Assembly (NCBI RefSeq): GCF_040939455.1
Contig: NC_134116.1
Location: 43,849,400-43,913,399 of the forward strand
DNA from: Microcebus murinus
Taxonomy: Eukaryota > Chordata > Mammalia > Primates > Cheirogaleidae
Direction of reading: 5' to 3'
DNA: 64,000 bases
The notes under the pieces were generated by a model. The model searched no databases. It had not been told where the DNA came from and saw only the letters and a list, made by a program, of their open reading frames with translations. The position numbers and the translations under genes were made by a program. Shown here in pieces: positions 46,407 to 58,962 of this stretch. Positions within the stretch are counted from its first letter, which is position 1, and each line of letters starts with the position of its first letter.

Positions 46407-46608
46407 GCAACACCTAAGTGGACACATAGGTACCACAGTAATAGGGTATTGGGCAGAGGGGCGGGGGGTGGGTATATACGTACATAATGAGTGAAATCTG
46501 CACCGTCTTGGGGATGGTCATTCTGGAGACTCAGACTTGTGGGGGGAGGGGGGAAGGGCATTTATTGAAACCTTAAAATCTGTACCCCCATCATATGCGA
46601 AATAAAAA
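46407..46608 (+). other. L1 3' UTR with G-rich tract and poly(A) signal region
   Basis: It contains GGGCAGAGGGGCGGGGGGTGGG and GTGGGGGGAGGGGGGAAGGG, two G-run clusters. The end 'TGTACCCCCATCATATGCGAAATAAAAAAAA' includes AATAAA. G-rich 3' UTRs are a known conserved property of L1. Confidence 0.9.
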
Positions 46609-46617
46609 AAAAGAAGG

Positions 46618-48165
46618 TTATTAAAACAATGAGTTTAAATTCCACCTTAAGTCACTCAAAAAAGAATAAATTAAACCCCAGAGTAAGTAGCAGGTATGAA
46701 ATAAGAATAGAAAGCAGTAAAGTAGAAAACAGGAAAATAAAACAGTAAAAAAATCCATAAAACCAAAATTTGGCTATATTGAGAAGATTAATAATAAAAT
46801 TATGAAAACTCCAGCTGGAATTATTTGGAAAACAAAAAGAAGAGACAGAAATTAATAATATCAGCAATGAAAGAGAATGGTAAATACAGATGTAGAACCA
46901 CACATATGTTCAATTGATTTTGATGAAAATATTAAGACAATTCACTGCGTTATAGAACAATTCGAAAGCCATATTAAAAAATAATAATCATTAACTTTTT
47001 CCTTCTCAATTTATGTAAGAAATAATTAGATGTTTATCATACTCCTAAATATAATAGTAAATGCTATAAATTTTTGGAAGATAACATGAGAGAATCTTAA
47101 TGATTTTAAATTTGACAAAGATTTCTTAGTTATAGCATCAAAAGCACAACCAATTAAAGAAAAATAATAATAAATTAAATTTCTTGAGAATGAATAAAAC
47201 CTTTGCTCTTTTAAAAATATTATTAAAAAAAGAAGAAGAACCCACAGAGTGGGAAAAAGATAAAGAATTTGCACTCATAAATGCTTTCAAAATTCAACAA
47301 TAAGAAAACAATTTGTTTCCCTTAAATGGGTCTGATATTTGAATAGATAATTTAATAAAGAAGATAAATGAATGACAAATAGTTATATGACAAGATGCTC
47401 AACATCATCACACATTAGGGAAGTATAAATTAAATCTACATTGAGATATCATTACCTGTCTGCTAAAATGACTAAATTTAAAAGACTGACCACAGCAATA
47501 TTTGGTAAGGATGTAAAGCAACACTAATAGTGGAAATGCAAAATGGTACAATTACTTTTGAAAACAGATAAACAGTTTCTTAAAAGGTTAAATACATACT
47601 TATAATGTGATGAAGCCACTATATAACTAGGTCTTTGCCCAATAAAAGTTAAAGAAGTTGTCTAAAGATTTGTGTATGGCTATTCAAAATAGTTTTATTT
47701 ATGATAACCAAAAGTTGGAATTAACCCTAACGTCTAGCCAAAAAAGAATAGATAAACAAATAGTTATGAAAACATTCAATGGAATACAACACAGCAATGA
47801 AAATAAATGAATATAGTCATAGTAACAATATGGACAAATCTCTAAGTAATTATGTTGAGTGAAATAACTTAGTGAATAGATGATTTCATTCATTCAAGTT
47901 TCTAGAAAATGCAACCTGTCTATTCTTACAGAAAACATATAAATGGTTGCTTGTGGACTGGGGCTAGGTGTCAGGGAGGAATGGAAGAGAGATTACAAAA
48001 CAACACAAGAAACCATTTGAGGGAGATGGTTATTTTATTTATTTTTTAATTGTGATAGTTTCACAAACATACTCATGTCAACATTTATCAAACTGAACAC
48101 TTTAAATATATGGCTCTCATATGTTAATTTTACCTCAATGAAGCTGTAAATTAAAATAAAATATG
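46618..48165 (+). mobile_element. Old L1M, right portion
   Basis: It continues the L1M split at 41031: 'AAATTAAACCCCAGAGTAAGT', 'AATCCATAAAACCAAAATTTGG', a gap in ORF2, then 'ATGCTCAACATCATCACACATTAGG', 'GGATGTAAAGCAACACTAATAG' and the 3' UTR ending 'TTTTACCTCAATGAAGCTGTAAATTAA'. Several internal deletions; no open frames of note. Confidence 0.82.
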
Positions 48166-48169
48166 ATAT

Positions 48170-49925
48170 GAGATCACTTCATGCACTCTGTATCACTCTC
48201 TCTGAATAGCTGAATAAGTTATCTTACTGTAAGTAACAAAAAGATTTAAGCCTTCAATTTGCATCATTTTCACCTATCAATAGTGTTTAATAAATCTTTC
48301 TGTTTAAGAAGATTAATAAAGAATTGTTAATTTACAAATGGTCAGGCACCCCACATGCCTGCTGTTACAGAATGTGCAAGGGTTCATAGACATATACCTA
48401 TACATTGAGAAATACTGTTTCTAGTAACTGGTGAAAGATAATGCAATTCATCTTTGAAATTCACTAACTTTCTGCCTTTCAACAATTATTTCACTGTCCC
48501 TAAGATTATTTAACTGGTAAATTTCTGACTATATCAATATGCAACATGATGTAAATTAAGATGATGATTTAATGTGATATTAATGGAAAATGACAATACT
48601 ATATGCACATTTACATATACATATAAGCATGTGTGTGAGTGCATACTACATCACTAGATACATAGATAGACTAGATCTCTCCTACAGGATGAGCAAAGCA
48701 AATAAGCAAAAGATTCGGAATGGGTCAAATACAGAGTTATGTATGTGGAATGGTAATTTTCAAAGGAGCTTTAATTTTCCAGAGAAGATCGACCGATTCA
48801 ATTGTAATCAATGTACTTAGAATGCATCTTGTCTAGGATAAGTTTGATGCCTGCCACCAGGAAATCAACAAATGTGATATCATAGTAATTTTATCATGTC
48901 TTCTCTAGACATTTTATAAGCAATGACTTGACAAAAATAATGAGAATTTTGTATGGCTTTTAACACCAGCATATTGGCCTTTACCTTGCATGTCTGGTAT
49001 AACTGAAAATCTGCAGTCTGTGACATACTTAGGAAACACAGCCAATGTGACTTAATGAGGTCACATTAACCTTAATGTGTATGTTCTAATAGGTTAAGGC
49101 CTCATTCTACCTGACTGCACAAAGTTCTATCTTTCAGCAATTCATCCTACCCAAGTGTCCTAGGTCTCTCCAGTAAATGTTGTTTTCAGCCCACTAATCT
49201 TTCTTGACTCTTATTTCACTAACAAGCTAGCTCTCTGGTTCTATAATGCTCTATTTTGGTAAAATTGGTAGCTTTTTTTGTACAAATAAAAATAATCATT
49301 AAATGGTTAAACAAGAAAACTGAAAACAAAGGAATATTTGCATTATATTACAGGTAGTTTAATAAAGTCATGGACTCCTATAGAGTGAATGAAACTTTGT
49401 AATTGTCATATTCACAGGATAAAGCATCCTTTTATCCTGCAAAAAAGAAGGTTCAGGCTATACAATTTTTGTCAGTTCTGTGGATGACTCAGAGAGGACA
49501 GAGAGTATTATCATAGTAGTGCTGAGAGAGAATTAGAAAAGTCATTTGCTTGTTCAAAGACAATAAAGGTTTTTATAGGGCATTTAAAAAAAGACCAAAC
49601 TATACTATTCCTCAGAATTGTGTGTGAATGTGTGTATTATTATGTGTGCACACATGTATATCTGCATACCTCAACACATTAGGGACAGAATTGAAAGAGT
49701 TTTATAGGTACAATCAAAGAAAACTTAAACCTACAGTTGAGAGTCTGATAACTTTCTGATGTTTGGATTTAAAAAAAATGACAATAGACAAGATCAGCAG
49801 ACAAAAACCCATTTTACATAAACTATAATAACCTTAAATAGGAACACATTGTATAATATACTTCTAAGTATTAGATCCAAAAGAGACTTGTCTTATACCA
49901 GATTATGAGATTGTACTATGTCTTA
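48170..49925. other. No recognised feature
   Basis: A C-richer block at about 48960-49260 could be an old LTR, but I cannot match it. The rest is AT-rich unique DNA. The 76-codon frame 48590-48820 is unassigned. Confidence 0.4.
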
Positions 49926-49929
49926 TTAG

Positions 49930-50335
49930 CACTTATTCACACATAGCTCACATTTGTTCGTCCCTACCCATCACTTCCATGACAGTCTGCATGAAGAATG
50001 TTTTGCACCCCACTGCTTCTGGGTTAGTCACATAATTGGCTTCAGCTAATGGCCTGAAAAAGGATGTGACATATAGCTGTCCAAGCTATAATGTTAACTG
50101 TTATACATGCTACCCAGATCCATTGTTAAGTATTAGTCTTCTGCTATGATACTAGCACAAGAAGACAGGTGAAACTGAGTCAGGTCCAACCAAATGTAGC
50201 CGAGAAGTCCCCAATCCGGTAGAGCCACAGTCAAATTCACATGACAAGCCTCAAGGAATAAATGTTCATTGTTTTTAGACACTAAGTTTAATGTTTTTTT
50301 AATTGTTGCAGCAGAAGCTAATTAATATGTTTTAG
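49930..50335 (+). mobile_element. Possible old LTR/MLT1-like element (family uncertain)
   Basis: 'CTTCTGGGTTAGTCACATAATTGG' followed by 'CTTCAGCTAATGGCC', 'GATGTGACATA' and a terminal 'GGAATAAATGTTCATTG' plus 'TAGACACTAAGTTTAATG' follow the general layout of solitary mammalian LTRs (AATAAA near the 3' end, then 'aagccactaag'-like text). Low confidence on family. Confidence 0.35.
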
Positions 50336-50359
50336 AAGAGATGTTAGAAGTAAATATGT

Positions 50360-50500
50360 ATACTATACTTTATTTTATTTTGAAATATGAAGGGGATACA
50401 AATGTTTTTGCTACATGGATAGCTTTTATAATGCTTGAATCAGGGCTATTCCTGTGCCCATTATCGGAACAGTGTTCATTGTACCCGTTAGGTAGGTTTT
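50360..50500 (-). mobile_element. 5'-truncated L1 3' end (antisense)
   Basis: 'TTTATTTTGAAATATGAAGGGG' then 'ATACAAATGTTTTTGCTACATGG', 'GCTTGAATCAGGGCTATTCC' and 'GTTCATTGTACCCGTTAGG' are the complement of a primate-lineage L1 3' UTR, with the T-rich tail at the left. The plus 121-codon frame at 50341-50706 starts in this antisense sequence and is hydrophobic by composition only. Confidence 0.75.
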
Positions 50501-51508
50501 TGCTTCTTTTAAAATTTAAGTTTTTTGTATATGTAATTATTATATTTAGTATATCTTGTTGCTGTTTATATATATTATTTAGCACATTATACATCATTTA
50601 TTACAACATTCTGGTTAAATGTTGGTATTTTTCTTTGCTTGTTTTATTTATTTTGCCAATGTGTTATCAACATAACAAGTTAAGAAATACCTTCAAGAAT
50701 TATTAAGGAAGGAAATATAAATCCAGGGAAATATAATGATTTGCAGTCAATAATATTTTGATGCCACAAGTAAGCAGGTCAAGCTAGAAATCACCTTTAC
50801 TATGAAATGGAGTCAGTCTTAATAAGAGTTTATTAGCTGAATCTGAAATATCCTATACTACCCATCATCTAACATTCAATCTCAATTTACAATGCACCTT
50901 CTCTGCTCCTTTCCCTAAATCATTACTGTCTCTTCTTTTAAAATATGGGCATGGGTGGTTAATGATTCTCTTCTCAATAGAAGTGAAATTTAAATCAAGA
51001 GAAAACAGAACAAAGCCAAAGAAGGATTAATCTTTTAAGGCACTGTATTTTTCTAACTCCTTAAATAATATTTGCCAGAGGGAATAACAACAATTTTTAT
51101 TATAGCATATTTTCATACCAATTATTGCTAAACTGCCTAAAGTATTCTGATATGAAAATAAAAAGAATGTTAGTTGATTGTATGATATGACAAATTATGT
51201 TTTTATAATATGTATATTTCAGGTGTTAACTTAAAGTATATATTACATTATTCCTATAAGTAAATGAGAAGTGTGATGCAGTTTGTGTTATTTGATATGC
51301 AAGAGGAATCTAAAGAAGCTGTCAATCTTTTCACACAAAGAGGGCTCAGTTTTAGTTTATATTAGCACCAAAGTTATTAATTTCGAAAATGATCTACATA
51401 ATATTACCCCATCCTCTTCCCAATAAAAGCTCAAATTTAAAACAAAAAACTTAAAGAAAAAGAAACTGATTGAGACAAGATATATCTGAAAATAAACCTA
51501 TGCCTACA

Positions 51509-51547
<39 letters not shown>

Positions 51548-52539
51548 TGGTGGTGCATGTGTCTGTGTGAGTACTATCCTTTGCCATTTTTCCCCTGAGG
51601 CAAATAAACTCAGCAAATAACTGGATTAAAGGTTTGTGAATCATATTATAGGGCTATTAATGTTATCAATATATTTAGCATCATTCCTCCCTAGAAGAAA
51701 AATGTTGGGGATTTAAAAATGCAGTTAAATGATCTATGGTTCTTTATTTTGTTTTGGTTTAGTTTCTTTCCTTTGTATATAACTCCAGGGCTTTGTGTAG
51801 TTTTCTTAGCTATGAGTTTAAATATCTGATCTATTTTTCTTTTGAATGTTTTCGCTTTTCTGTGTTAACTTTTTTATCCATCTATATTTAGCTTGGTCTG
51901 TAAATAGTAAAAGTGCTGACTGAACTATCTCAAAGGAGAATGAAATAAAGTAGACCTGAAAATCAGGGGGAAAAGAAAAGAATTTTAACTATTTGTATTC
52001 ATTATTAAAACTGTATTTTAGTAATGAAATAGAACAAATTCATGGGAAAAGGGTCCTCTGAAGTGATGACATATGGGGATATCACATGCAGAGACTAATA
52101 GATCTTTGACATTTGTCATAGCTTTAGAGAACATATAGTCTAGATTATTTTCCTTGATTTTACAGGAAAAAAATTCATGCTCAGAGACCTGAAAGTCACA
52201 TATCTTATTCCTTGTTTGATAAATATCAAAAAAGGTGTCCTGATTTTCACAGAAGAATTATTTTTAATTTAGAAATGTTTCTGATAGTTGATTCATGTCT
52301 TCTTAGGAAAAACTTGGCTAAATATTTAGGGTAAAATTTTGTATTATGAACTGATTTCATTCACTTTTTAGTGTGTTTGAAGGATACAGGAAGGGTTTTT
52401 TAAGAATAATTTTACAGTACTTTTATTTATTATTTTTTAATGTCATCTAATTTGTAATTTCTGGTCAGACACTTAACAAATTTGAAAGTTGCCAATTCCA
52501 TACCCAAATAATAAAAAAGTCAAATAAACCTAAAAGCAA
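50501..52539. other. No recognised feature apart from a TG repeat
   Basis: AT-rich unique-looking DNA with the microsatellite listed separately. Confidence 0.45.
51511..51546 (+). repeat. (TG)n microsatellite
   Basis: 18 TG units followed by a GGTGGTGG imperfection and TGTCTGTGTG. Confidence 0.96.
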
Positions 52540-53290
52540 TTATTTTTAGATCTATCAGAGAATTGAGACCACGGGACAAACTGCTGCTCCCAAAAATACA
52601 CAGACATAGAACTATAGTTATATATATATATAAACATAGCTCACCAAGTTGCTGAAGCAATCAATTGGTAGGCACTTTGAAAAGGTAATTGAGTAATTGC
52701 TAGGGACACACACAGCCTAGTTTAAGAGATAAAAACTCCTGGGGGGAGCTAAACTTTAGAGGAACCCCCACACTTTTGTAAGATTTACCAGCAGGAGCCC
52801 GGCCAGGTCCTTAGGGTAAAAATTGGTAAAAAAAAAAAAAAAAAAAAAAAAATCTCTTTGCAATTCCAACAGGGAGAAGTAACCATCTTACAATAATCCC
52901 CAGAGCACTTGATTCTCCTCAATAAACATCTTCCCTATTTTACGAGATTGACTTGGGTATTAAACAGAGCATACTCAGCCTGGAAAATGGAAATACCCAA
53001 TTCCTGCCTACATATGAATTTTATAACAGTTTTATTCTTAATTGTCAAAATTTGAAAGCAGCTATGACATCCTTCAACAAGTGAACAGATGAATAAACCA
53101 TGATACAATACATTCATACAAAAGAATATTACTGTGTGAAAAAAGAAGCTATTGACTCATAAAAGGAAATGAAAAATCATAAGCGCATATTGCTAAGTAA
53201 AAGAAACAATAGTAAAGAGCGACATACTGTATGATTCTGTAAAAATGCATAAGACAAATAGGCAAAAAGACTACTCACAACTATTACAAT
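52540..53290 (+). mobile_element. Old L1M remnant, left part
   Basis: From about 53010 the text is late L1M ORF2 ('AATTGTCAAAATTTGAAAGCAGC', 'GTGAACAGATGAATAAACCATG', 'ACTGTATGATTCTGT'). The left 450 bp ('GAGAATTGAGACCACGGGACAAAC', 'TCAATAAACATCTTCCC') may be L1M or another old element. A25 at 52828-52852 interrupts it. Confidence 0.5.
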
Positions 53291-53790
53291 AAAGGAGAGA
53301 AACTAAAGTCAATTTTGTTGAAACAAAAGTCAGGAGAGTTTTTAAACACAGAGGTGATCTAATGAAAAAGTACTGAAAGACAGTAGCAGGGAGGTTGATT
53401 CAAGAGATGTGTTCAGCACATTGAGTTTCTCCTGAGGTTGCCAAAGTTTTTCTTGGTGATTAGGCCATTCTGAACTGGTGCCTGAAGAAGTTAGGTCCCT
53501 ATGGTCCCAAAAAGACTAGGAGATAGGGATGTTCTCCTCTTCCATATTTACATTTCAAAGAAGTAGTTCCCAGGTACTTAACAAAGACATTTCCTGGGTT
53601 GTAAAACTGAGGCTAAAAGATTTACATCTATGTCAAAAGGGCAGAGAAAGAATTTACAATTACACATTTTTAAAATATATGCATTAAGAAAAAGGAAGTC
53701 AAAGGTTTACAGTCAGGAGAAAGGCTACCTAAAGTCCAGTTAACTAAAGGGAACATTGGCCCAACTATAAGAAATTGTGGAAAAGGCAAA
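53290..53790. other. Unidentified insert inside an old L1M
   Basis: About 500 bp separate L1M ORF2-end text from the L1M 3' UTR, where the family is continuous. Words such as 'AGGTCCCTATGGTCCCAAAAA' and 'GGCTACCTAAAGTCCAGTTAAC' suggest an old LTR, but I cannot name it and no border duplication was found. Confidence 0.35.
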
Positions 53791-54165
53791 ACTATAGAGA
53801 TAGTAGAAAGATAGTGGTTGCCAGAGCTCTGGGAAGATTATGTGAGGAGAGCAGGGATGAATGGGAGGGGACAGCTCGGGGAATTTTTAGGGCAGTAAAA
53901 TGATTCTGTGTGATACCATAATGACAGATTCATGATATTATACATTTGTAAAAACCAATAGAACTGTAAAATACAAGGACTGAACCCTATTGTAAACTAG
54001 AACATTTAGTTGATAAAATATCAATATTGGTTTATCAATCACACTAATGCAATATGCTAATAATTGGGAAAACTACGGGGGTTGGGCAGAAGGATATATG
54101 GGAACTGCTTTTTGTGCAATTTTTATGTAAACTTAAAAGTGCTTAAAAATAAATTCAATGAATTA
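53790..54165 (+). mobile_element. Old L1M (L1MC/L1MD-like) 3' UTR
   Basis: 'GGCAAAACTATAGAGATAGTA', 'AGTGGTTGCCAGAGCTCTGGG', 'TTTTTAGGGCAGTAAAATGATTC' and 'ATGTAAACTTAAAAGTGC..AAAAATAAA' are standard for this class of L1M 3' ends. Confidence 0.8.
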
Positions 54166-54169
54166 TTTA

Positions 54170-55700
54170 GAAAATATTATCACAATCTTTAATATTACCC
54201 AATTGATTCACGTTATTCTTTTTGTTCTTTCCTCAAAGCACTATCAGAAGTATTCTAAATATTAATCATTTGGGATTAAATTAACATATAAAATATAATT
54301 TGGATAAAATATTATTAACAGTAATTTTGGAAAAAACTTGGCAAGTTTTGTCCCACACTTCTTTTTCTTGTTAGTAATTTAATATACTCTTTCTTATATT
54401 TCATTCAGAAAGTTCCTTTCTAAGACTTGTTTTATAACTTTATTAACTTACTTTAAAACCATAATTACCTATCATTTCACCAGTTTTGAGAGAAACTATT
54501 TCATCTTCAGTGTGTTTCTCTCTACAAATTATGAATTTATAAAATCAGAATTTTTTTTCATGGTAAACCTGTAAATCTCTTCTATTAAGTTGTAATATGA
54601 AATGGCTATCTAGAAATATGTTTGCTGCTTTTAAAATTGTCCTATTGCATTTATATAGCTACTCATATGTTGTATTATTCCACACAAAGCTTTTAGGGCA
54701 TGCTTTCCTAAGATTAAATACTCAGATAGATACATAACAGAATTTTTGATAAATTATGTTTGTTGACCAATATGTCACTACAGCTGTTATGAGGATGACC
54801 ATCTATATGTTGGTGAGAAAGAACAGCCATAAGACTACTAAACACGGCATTCTAAAGTCCATGGGTTACTGATAATTCATGCTGTTTTATAAATTTATTG
54901 TAAGAAGTTGTCTACACGTGTTAAAACCAAACACATTTGTCTCCAGAAAATAAGAACATAGACTAAACAATTTACAGTGGTAGTTTTTCTGAACTTGGAT
55001 TTTCATTTGAGGTATTTATCCAATATATAGTTAGAGGAGTAAGTTTCTTCACCCTTATAACTCTGTCTCAAGCATAGGTTTATTTAAGAGTTGGTAAAAA
55101 AAAAAAATGCTAAAAATAGCCCTTTTGTTATACTTAGATCAGTGTATATTGAATTTTTCCAAATTTTCTTTATTTAGGGATAAATTAGATCAAAAATAAA
55201 TTTATTTCAGAATATGCCAACTGTTTGTAATTAGTAAAATTTTCACACAGAGATTTCTTTTGCCCTAAGGTTCATACAAATTTATACGTTTTCCTCTCCA
55301 ATGGAGAAATACATGTTTTACACACCCACACACACACACATGTACAAATAGCCACTACTGCATGGAATGTATTTACTGCAGTGCAATGCAAAGATGGATC
55401 TCTGGGTGCTGAGTTTTGAACTATTGTTATAAGTCCTTGACAAGATCTTTTAAAAGTTTACATCAATTTGGAAAATGTAGATAAATTATGATTCACTTGT
55501 ATAGTCTTTCAACAGAGTAAAAGTGTTTCTGATAAATATAATAATAAAAAGATGAGCTTGTCTTTTGTATCTTTTCAATTTTATTTTTCTATTGTTTTAC
55601 ATTTATTTTAATTTTACTAAACTATCCACTAGTAATTGGTAAGTTATAAATTAAAAAAAAAACTTGCTGTTTGAGATGTGGTTGTTTATTGGTTAATTCA
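54170..55700. other. No recognised feature; short (CA)n at 55321-55340
   Basis: AT-rich unique-looking DNA. The CA run has an internal CCC interruption at its start. Confidence 0.45.
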
Positions 55701-55704
55701 CCTC

Positions 55705-55905
55705 TCTCTCAATCTTGCAGAGTTTTGAAGAACACAGGCCCTGGAGTCAATTTCCAAAGTTCAGATCCCAAATGTCCTCTTCTTTTCTATGAGACACTGG
55801 ATGGTTATTAACCTGTATCTGTCTCATGATGTATTTGTGGCATTTAGCTCTGTACCTAACATATGCTAAGTGATTAACAAATGTCAGTAGCATTTATTAT
55901 TGTTA
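55705..55905 (+). mobile_element. MIR SINE
   Basis: 'AGGCCCTGGAGTCAATTTCC', 'TTCAGATCCCAAATG', 'ATGAGACACTGGATGG', 'AACCTGTATCTGTCTCATG', then 'CTGTACCTAACATATGCTAAGTG' and 'ATTAACAAATGTCAGTAGC' follow MIR order from head to tail. Confidence 0.75.
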
Positions 55906-57530
55906 CTCTCTGAGACAAAGAAAAGCTCATATCCCTCCTTCTCCCCCAAATCCTCCAATTTAATTCTTCGTCCCGCTGTGAGAAAAAAAAAAAACCAACC
56001 AACCAACAAACAACCACCACCATCACAACAAAACCCACAAGATTTGTCCATAATTAACTTAGAGAATTGTGAGAAGAGGCAAAATTATAAGTTAAGATAT
56101 CAGTATAGGAAAAAATAATTTGAAACTCACAACTCCAAGTAAATATAACACCTTAGCAATGCAATAATTATGTATTAAATAATTAAATACACATTCTTAT
56201 CAGACTTTTATTTACAAAATTAATACCTGGATTTCTCATTATATTCAAATGGAAACAGACACTTTCTGATTTTGTTTTCTAATGTCTAGCCCTGGCACCT
56301 CAGATGGTTCCTGGTAGGTAAAAGTATATCAATGAATATTGATTAACTAGATAAATGAACAAGAAAATCAACACATTATGGGTTTACAGATGTCCCTTCT
56401 TTTATTCTCCATTCATAGTTCACCTAATAGCAGAATAAGGGCAAAGGAAGAAATCAGAATTCTTTCATTCTGGCAGTTGTTTTTTCACACTTTTTAGACT
56501 GTCATAAAAATTGGTGTGAAATTATTGTAACACATCTTCTGGCCAACTAATTATACCAAATGATAACAGAGCAAACCTTTGTGAATCTAAAATAGTCTGC
56601 TTATAATTTGTTCTGCAAACAGTCTAAGTGATAATAACTAGGGAATAATTTAAACATGAATATTCTAAGTTCTTAACATTTGATAAGCACTAGTAGGCAG
56701 AATTCTATTTTGGAAATGACCCATCTCCTTTTGTTGTATCACATTAACCAATAATTTCTCAAATATTGCATTTATTGAAATCATCATTTTCTTTTGTTGA
56801 AGTGACAATTCCTGGAACAATCTGACAAAAAACTCTCAATTCAGACTGAAAAAAAATGAATAAATATGTTCATTTTACACTAGTATTTAACTTCAAGAGA
56901 TTCAGAAGTCTCGGAGAGGAAAACAGACCCTAAAGTGTAATAATTCTTGTTTATAGGGTTTTATAACCTCTCCTCTGTTCTATTCCAATACATAAAATCA
57001 TTTTTTCTCTTAAAAGTGCTTTTCTTCAGTGAGTTTAACTTACATTTCCCCTATATATTCACACAGTACTTATCCATATTACACTACATATTCTTTAAAA
57101 CATATATGTATAAGAATTTAAGACAGAATATTCTGTCTTTAAATAGTAAGTTTCATATTGTGTTAACTGATACAATTTGATCTACATATCTATATGTTTT
57201 GAATATGTTATGTGTCATATTTTTCTTCAGTTCACTTTTTTTTTCTCTTTTCTACATTGGTTCTCACATTTTGGCTTTAGTTTTGTTTTTTGTATATTTT
57301 CTGTCTATCTGTTTTGAAACTGACATTCTACTTTTTCTAGTTGTTACCATAAATGTTTCATATATATTCTATTAATTAGCATTAATTAATTAATTCTATA
57401 TTAATTAATATTAATAGAATTCTATTAATTCTATATATTCGATTAAAATTGATCATTTTATATTTGTAAATTGTGTACTTAAAATATTAATATTTTAACT
57501 CCAACCTCTACTTTCTCTTATTCCATGTTT
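55906..57530. other. No clear feature; weak MIR-like tail near 56275-56365
   Basis: 'TCTAGCCCTGGCACCTCAGA' with 'TCAATGAATATTGATTAAC' resembles a SINE tail but is short. At 57366-57445 an AATTAAT/ATTAATT-rich run folds on itself. The rest is AT-rich. Confidence 0.35.
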
Positions 57531-57536
57531 TGAATA

Positions 57537-58043
57537 AATTTTATTAAATATATTTTAAGTTTACAACATGATGTTACATATACATCTAATATAAATATTA
57601 TTCAGTGTATATTTAACATACAAATAGTAAAGTGGCTACAATAGTGAAGTAAATTAACATATGTATTATCTCACTAGTTACTTTTTGGTGACAAGAACAG
57701 CTAAAATCTACTGATTTAACAAAAATCCCTTACTACAGTGCAATTTTATTAACTTTAGTATTCATATTGCACATTAGATCTCTATACTTGTTTATCCTGC
57801 ACATCTGTTATTTTTATATCCTTTGTCCTATATCTCCCCGTTTCTTTTCCCTTACTCCTACACCACTGTGTTCAGTTTCTATCTCTACGTATTTGAGCCC
57901 ATTTAAAAAACATATCCTCCGCACGTAAAGTGTATGTCTGACTTATTTCACTTAACATAATGTCCTCCAGGTCCATCTATGTTGTGACAAATGCAGATCT
58001 TCTTCTTTAAGGCTCAATAAAATTCCATTGCAAGCATGTGTAT

Positions 58044-58086
<43 letters not shown>

Positions 58087-58310
58087 GAAATTCATTTTCT
58101 GTATTCACCTGTAAATGGGCACTTGGGCTGTTTCCATATCTTGGCTGTTTTGAATAATACTTCATTGAACATGGGAGTGCAAATATCATTATGAGGTGAT
58201 GATTTTATCTTTTTTGGGCATATATCCGAGAGAGATTGCTGTGTCATGTGGCAGTTCTATTTTCATTTCTTTAGCAACCTCCATACTGTTTTCCATCATA
58301 TTCATTGATT
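57537..58310 (-). mobile_element. Old L1M 3' end (antisense)
   Basis: The plus strand shows 'ATATTTTAAGTTTACAACATGATG', 'CATTGCACATTAGATCTC'-like text and 'ACTTATTTCACTTAACATAATG'. These are followed by 'CCTCCAGGTCCATCTATGTTG' and 'TAGCAACCTCCATACTGTTTTCC', the complement of an L1M ORF2 end. A GT microsatellite interrupts it at 58044-58080. Confidence 0.75.
58044..58080 (+). repeat. (GT)n microsatellite
   Basis: 18 uninterrupted GT units replace part of the antisense L1M near the 'ATTCCATTG' position. The minus 60-codon frame crossing it is not a gene. Confidence 0.96.
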
Positions 58311-58562
58311 GCTCTTGCATTAAACCCTACTGATTATTGTTTAATATATGTTTTTTAGTCAATATTTATAAATGAAAATTTTTATAATTTATTTTCACCA
58401 ACATCATAGTTCTACAGGGTTTAATTCAAAATTGCATGGCTGAGAATATTATTTCACTGTCATTCATTAATGTTAGTTGGATATTATTATAGTAACATTA
58501 AGATATTTTTCTCTTGACTAAAAGCAATTAAAGTTAACAATGACAAGTCATTCTTTTGTAAG

Positions 58563-58962
58563 TGTCTTAGACCCTTTTCTGCTGCTATAACAGGATATCA
58601 CAGACTGGTAATTTAATAAGGTCAGATATTTATTTCTCACAGTTCTGGGGATTAGAAGTATAAGATCAAGGTTTCAGTGTTTTGGTATCCAGTGAGGCCT
58701 GCTCTTGCTTCCAAGATGGCACCTTGAATGTTGCATCCTCTTGGAGGGAAGAAACATTGTTTTCTCACATGGCAGAAGGTAGAAATGTGAAAAGGGATAA
58801 ACTCTCTCCCTCAAGCTCTTTTATTATAACATTAGTCCATTCATGAATGCAAATCTCTCATGGCCTAAATGCATCCCCAAAGGACCCACCCCCCCTACAC
58901 TATTTTGTTTGAGATTAAGTTTTCAAAACATGAATTTTAAAGGACACATTTAGACCATAGCA
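58563..58962 (-). mobile_element. ERVL-MaLR LTR (MLT1A/MST-like), antisense
   Basis: On the plus strand: 'GTCTTAGACCCTTTTCTGCTGC', 'ATATCACAGACTGGTAATTT', 'TTATTTCTCACAGTTCTGGGG', 'GGCCTGCTCTTGCTTCC', 'ATTAGTCCATTCATGAATGC', 'CTCATGGCCTAAATGC' and 'GAATTTTAAAGGACACATTTAGACC'. This is the complement of a MaLR LTR from its 3' to its 5' end, near full length. Confidence 0.88.

Larger units (their letters stand above)
41038..46611 (+). mobile_element. Near-full-length young lemur L1 (defective)
   Basis: The order is a GC-rich 5' UTR (to about 41562), ORF1 remnant, intergenic spacer (42230-42319), ORF2 and a G-rich 3' UTR with an A tail, about 5.6 kb in all. Target duplication AGAAGG (41032-41037 and 46612-46617) splits an older L1M. 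Defects seen are a missing ORF1 N-terminus, several ORF2 frame changes and stops, a catalytic-site substitution, and a nested L1 stub at about 45622-45882. It could not have moved on its own after these changes. Confidence 0.95.

Noticed and set aside
50341..50706. 121-codon hydrophobic frame that could pass as a membrane protein
   Set aside because: It begins in antisense L1 3' UTR and continues in T-rich DNA, where Phe/Leu/Ile codons arise from composition alone.
57366..57445. ATTAAT-rich self-complementary run as a regulatory hairpin
   Set aside because: Low-complexity AATTAAT slippage explains it; no perfect long arms.
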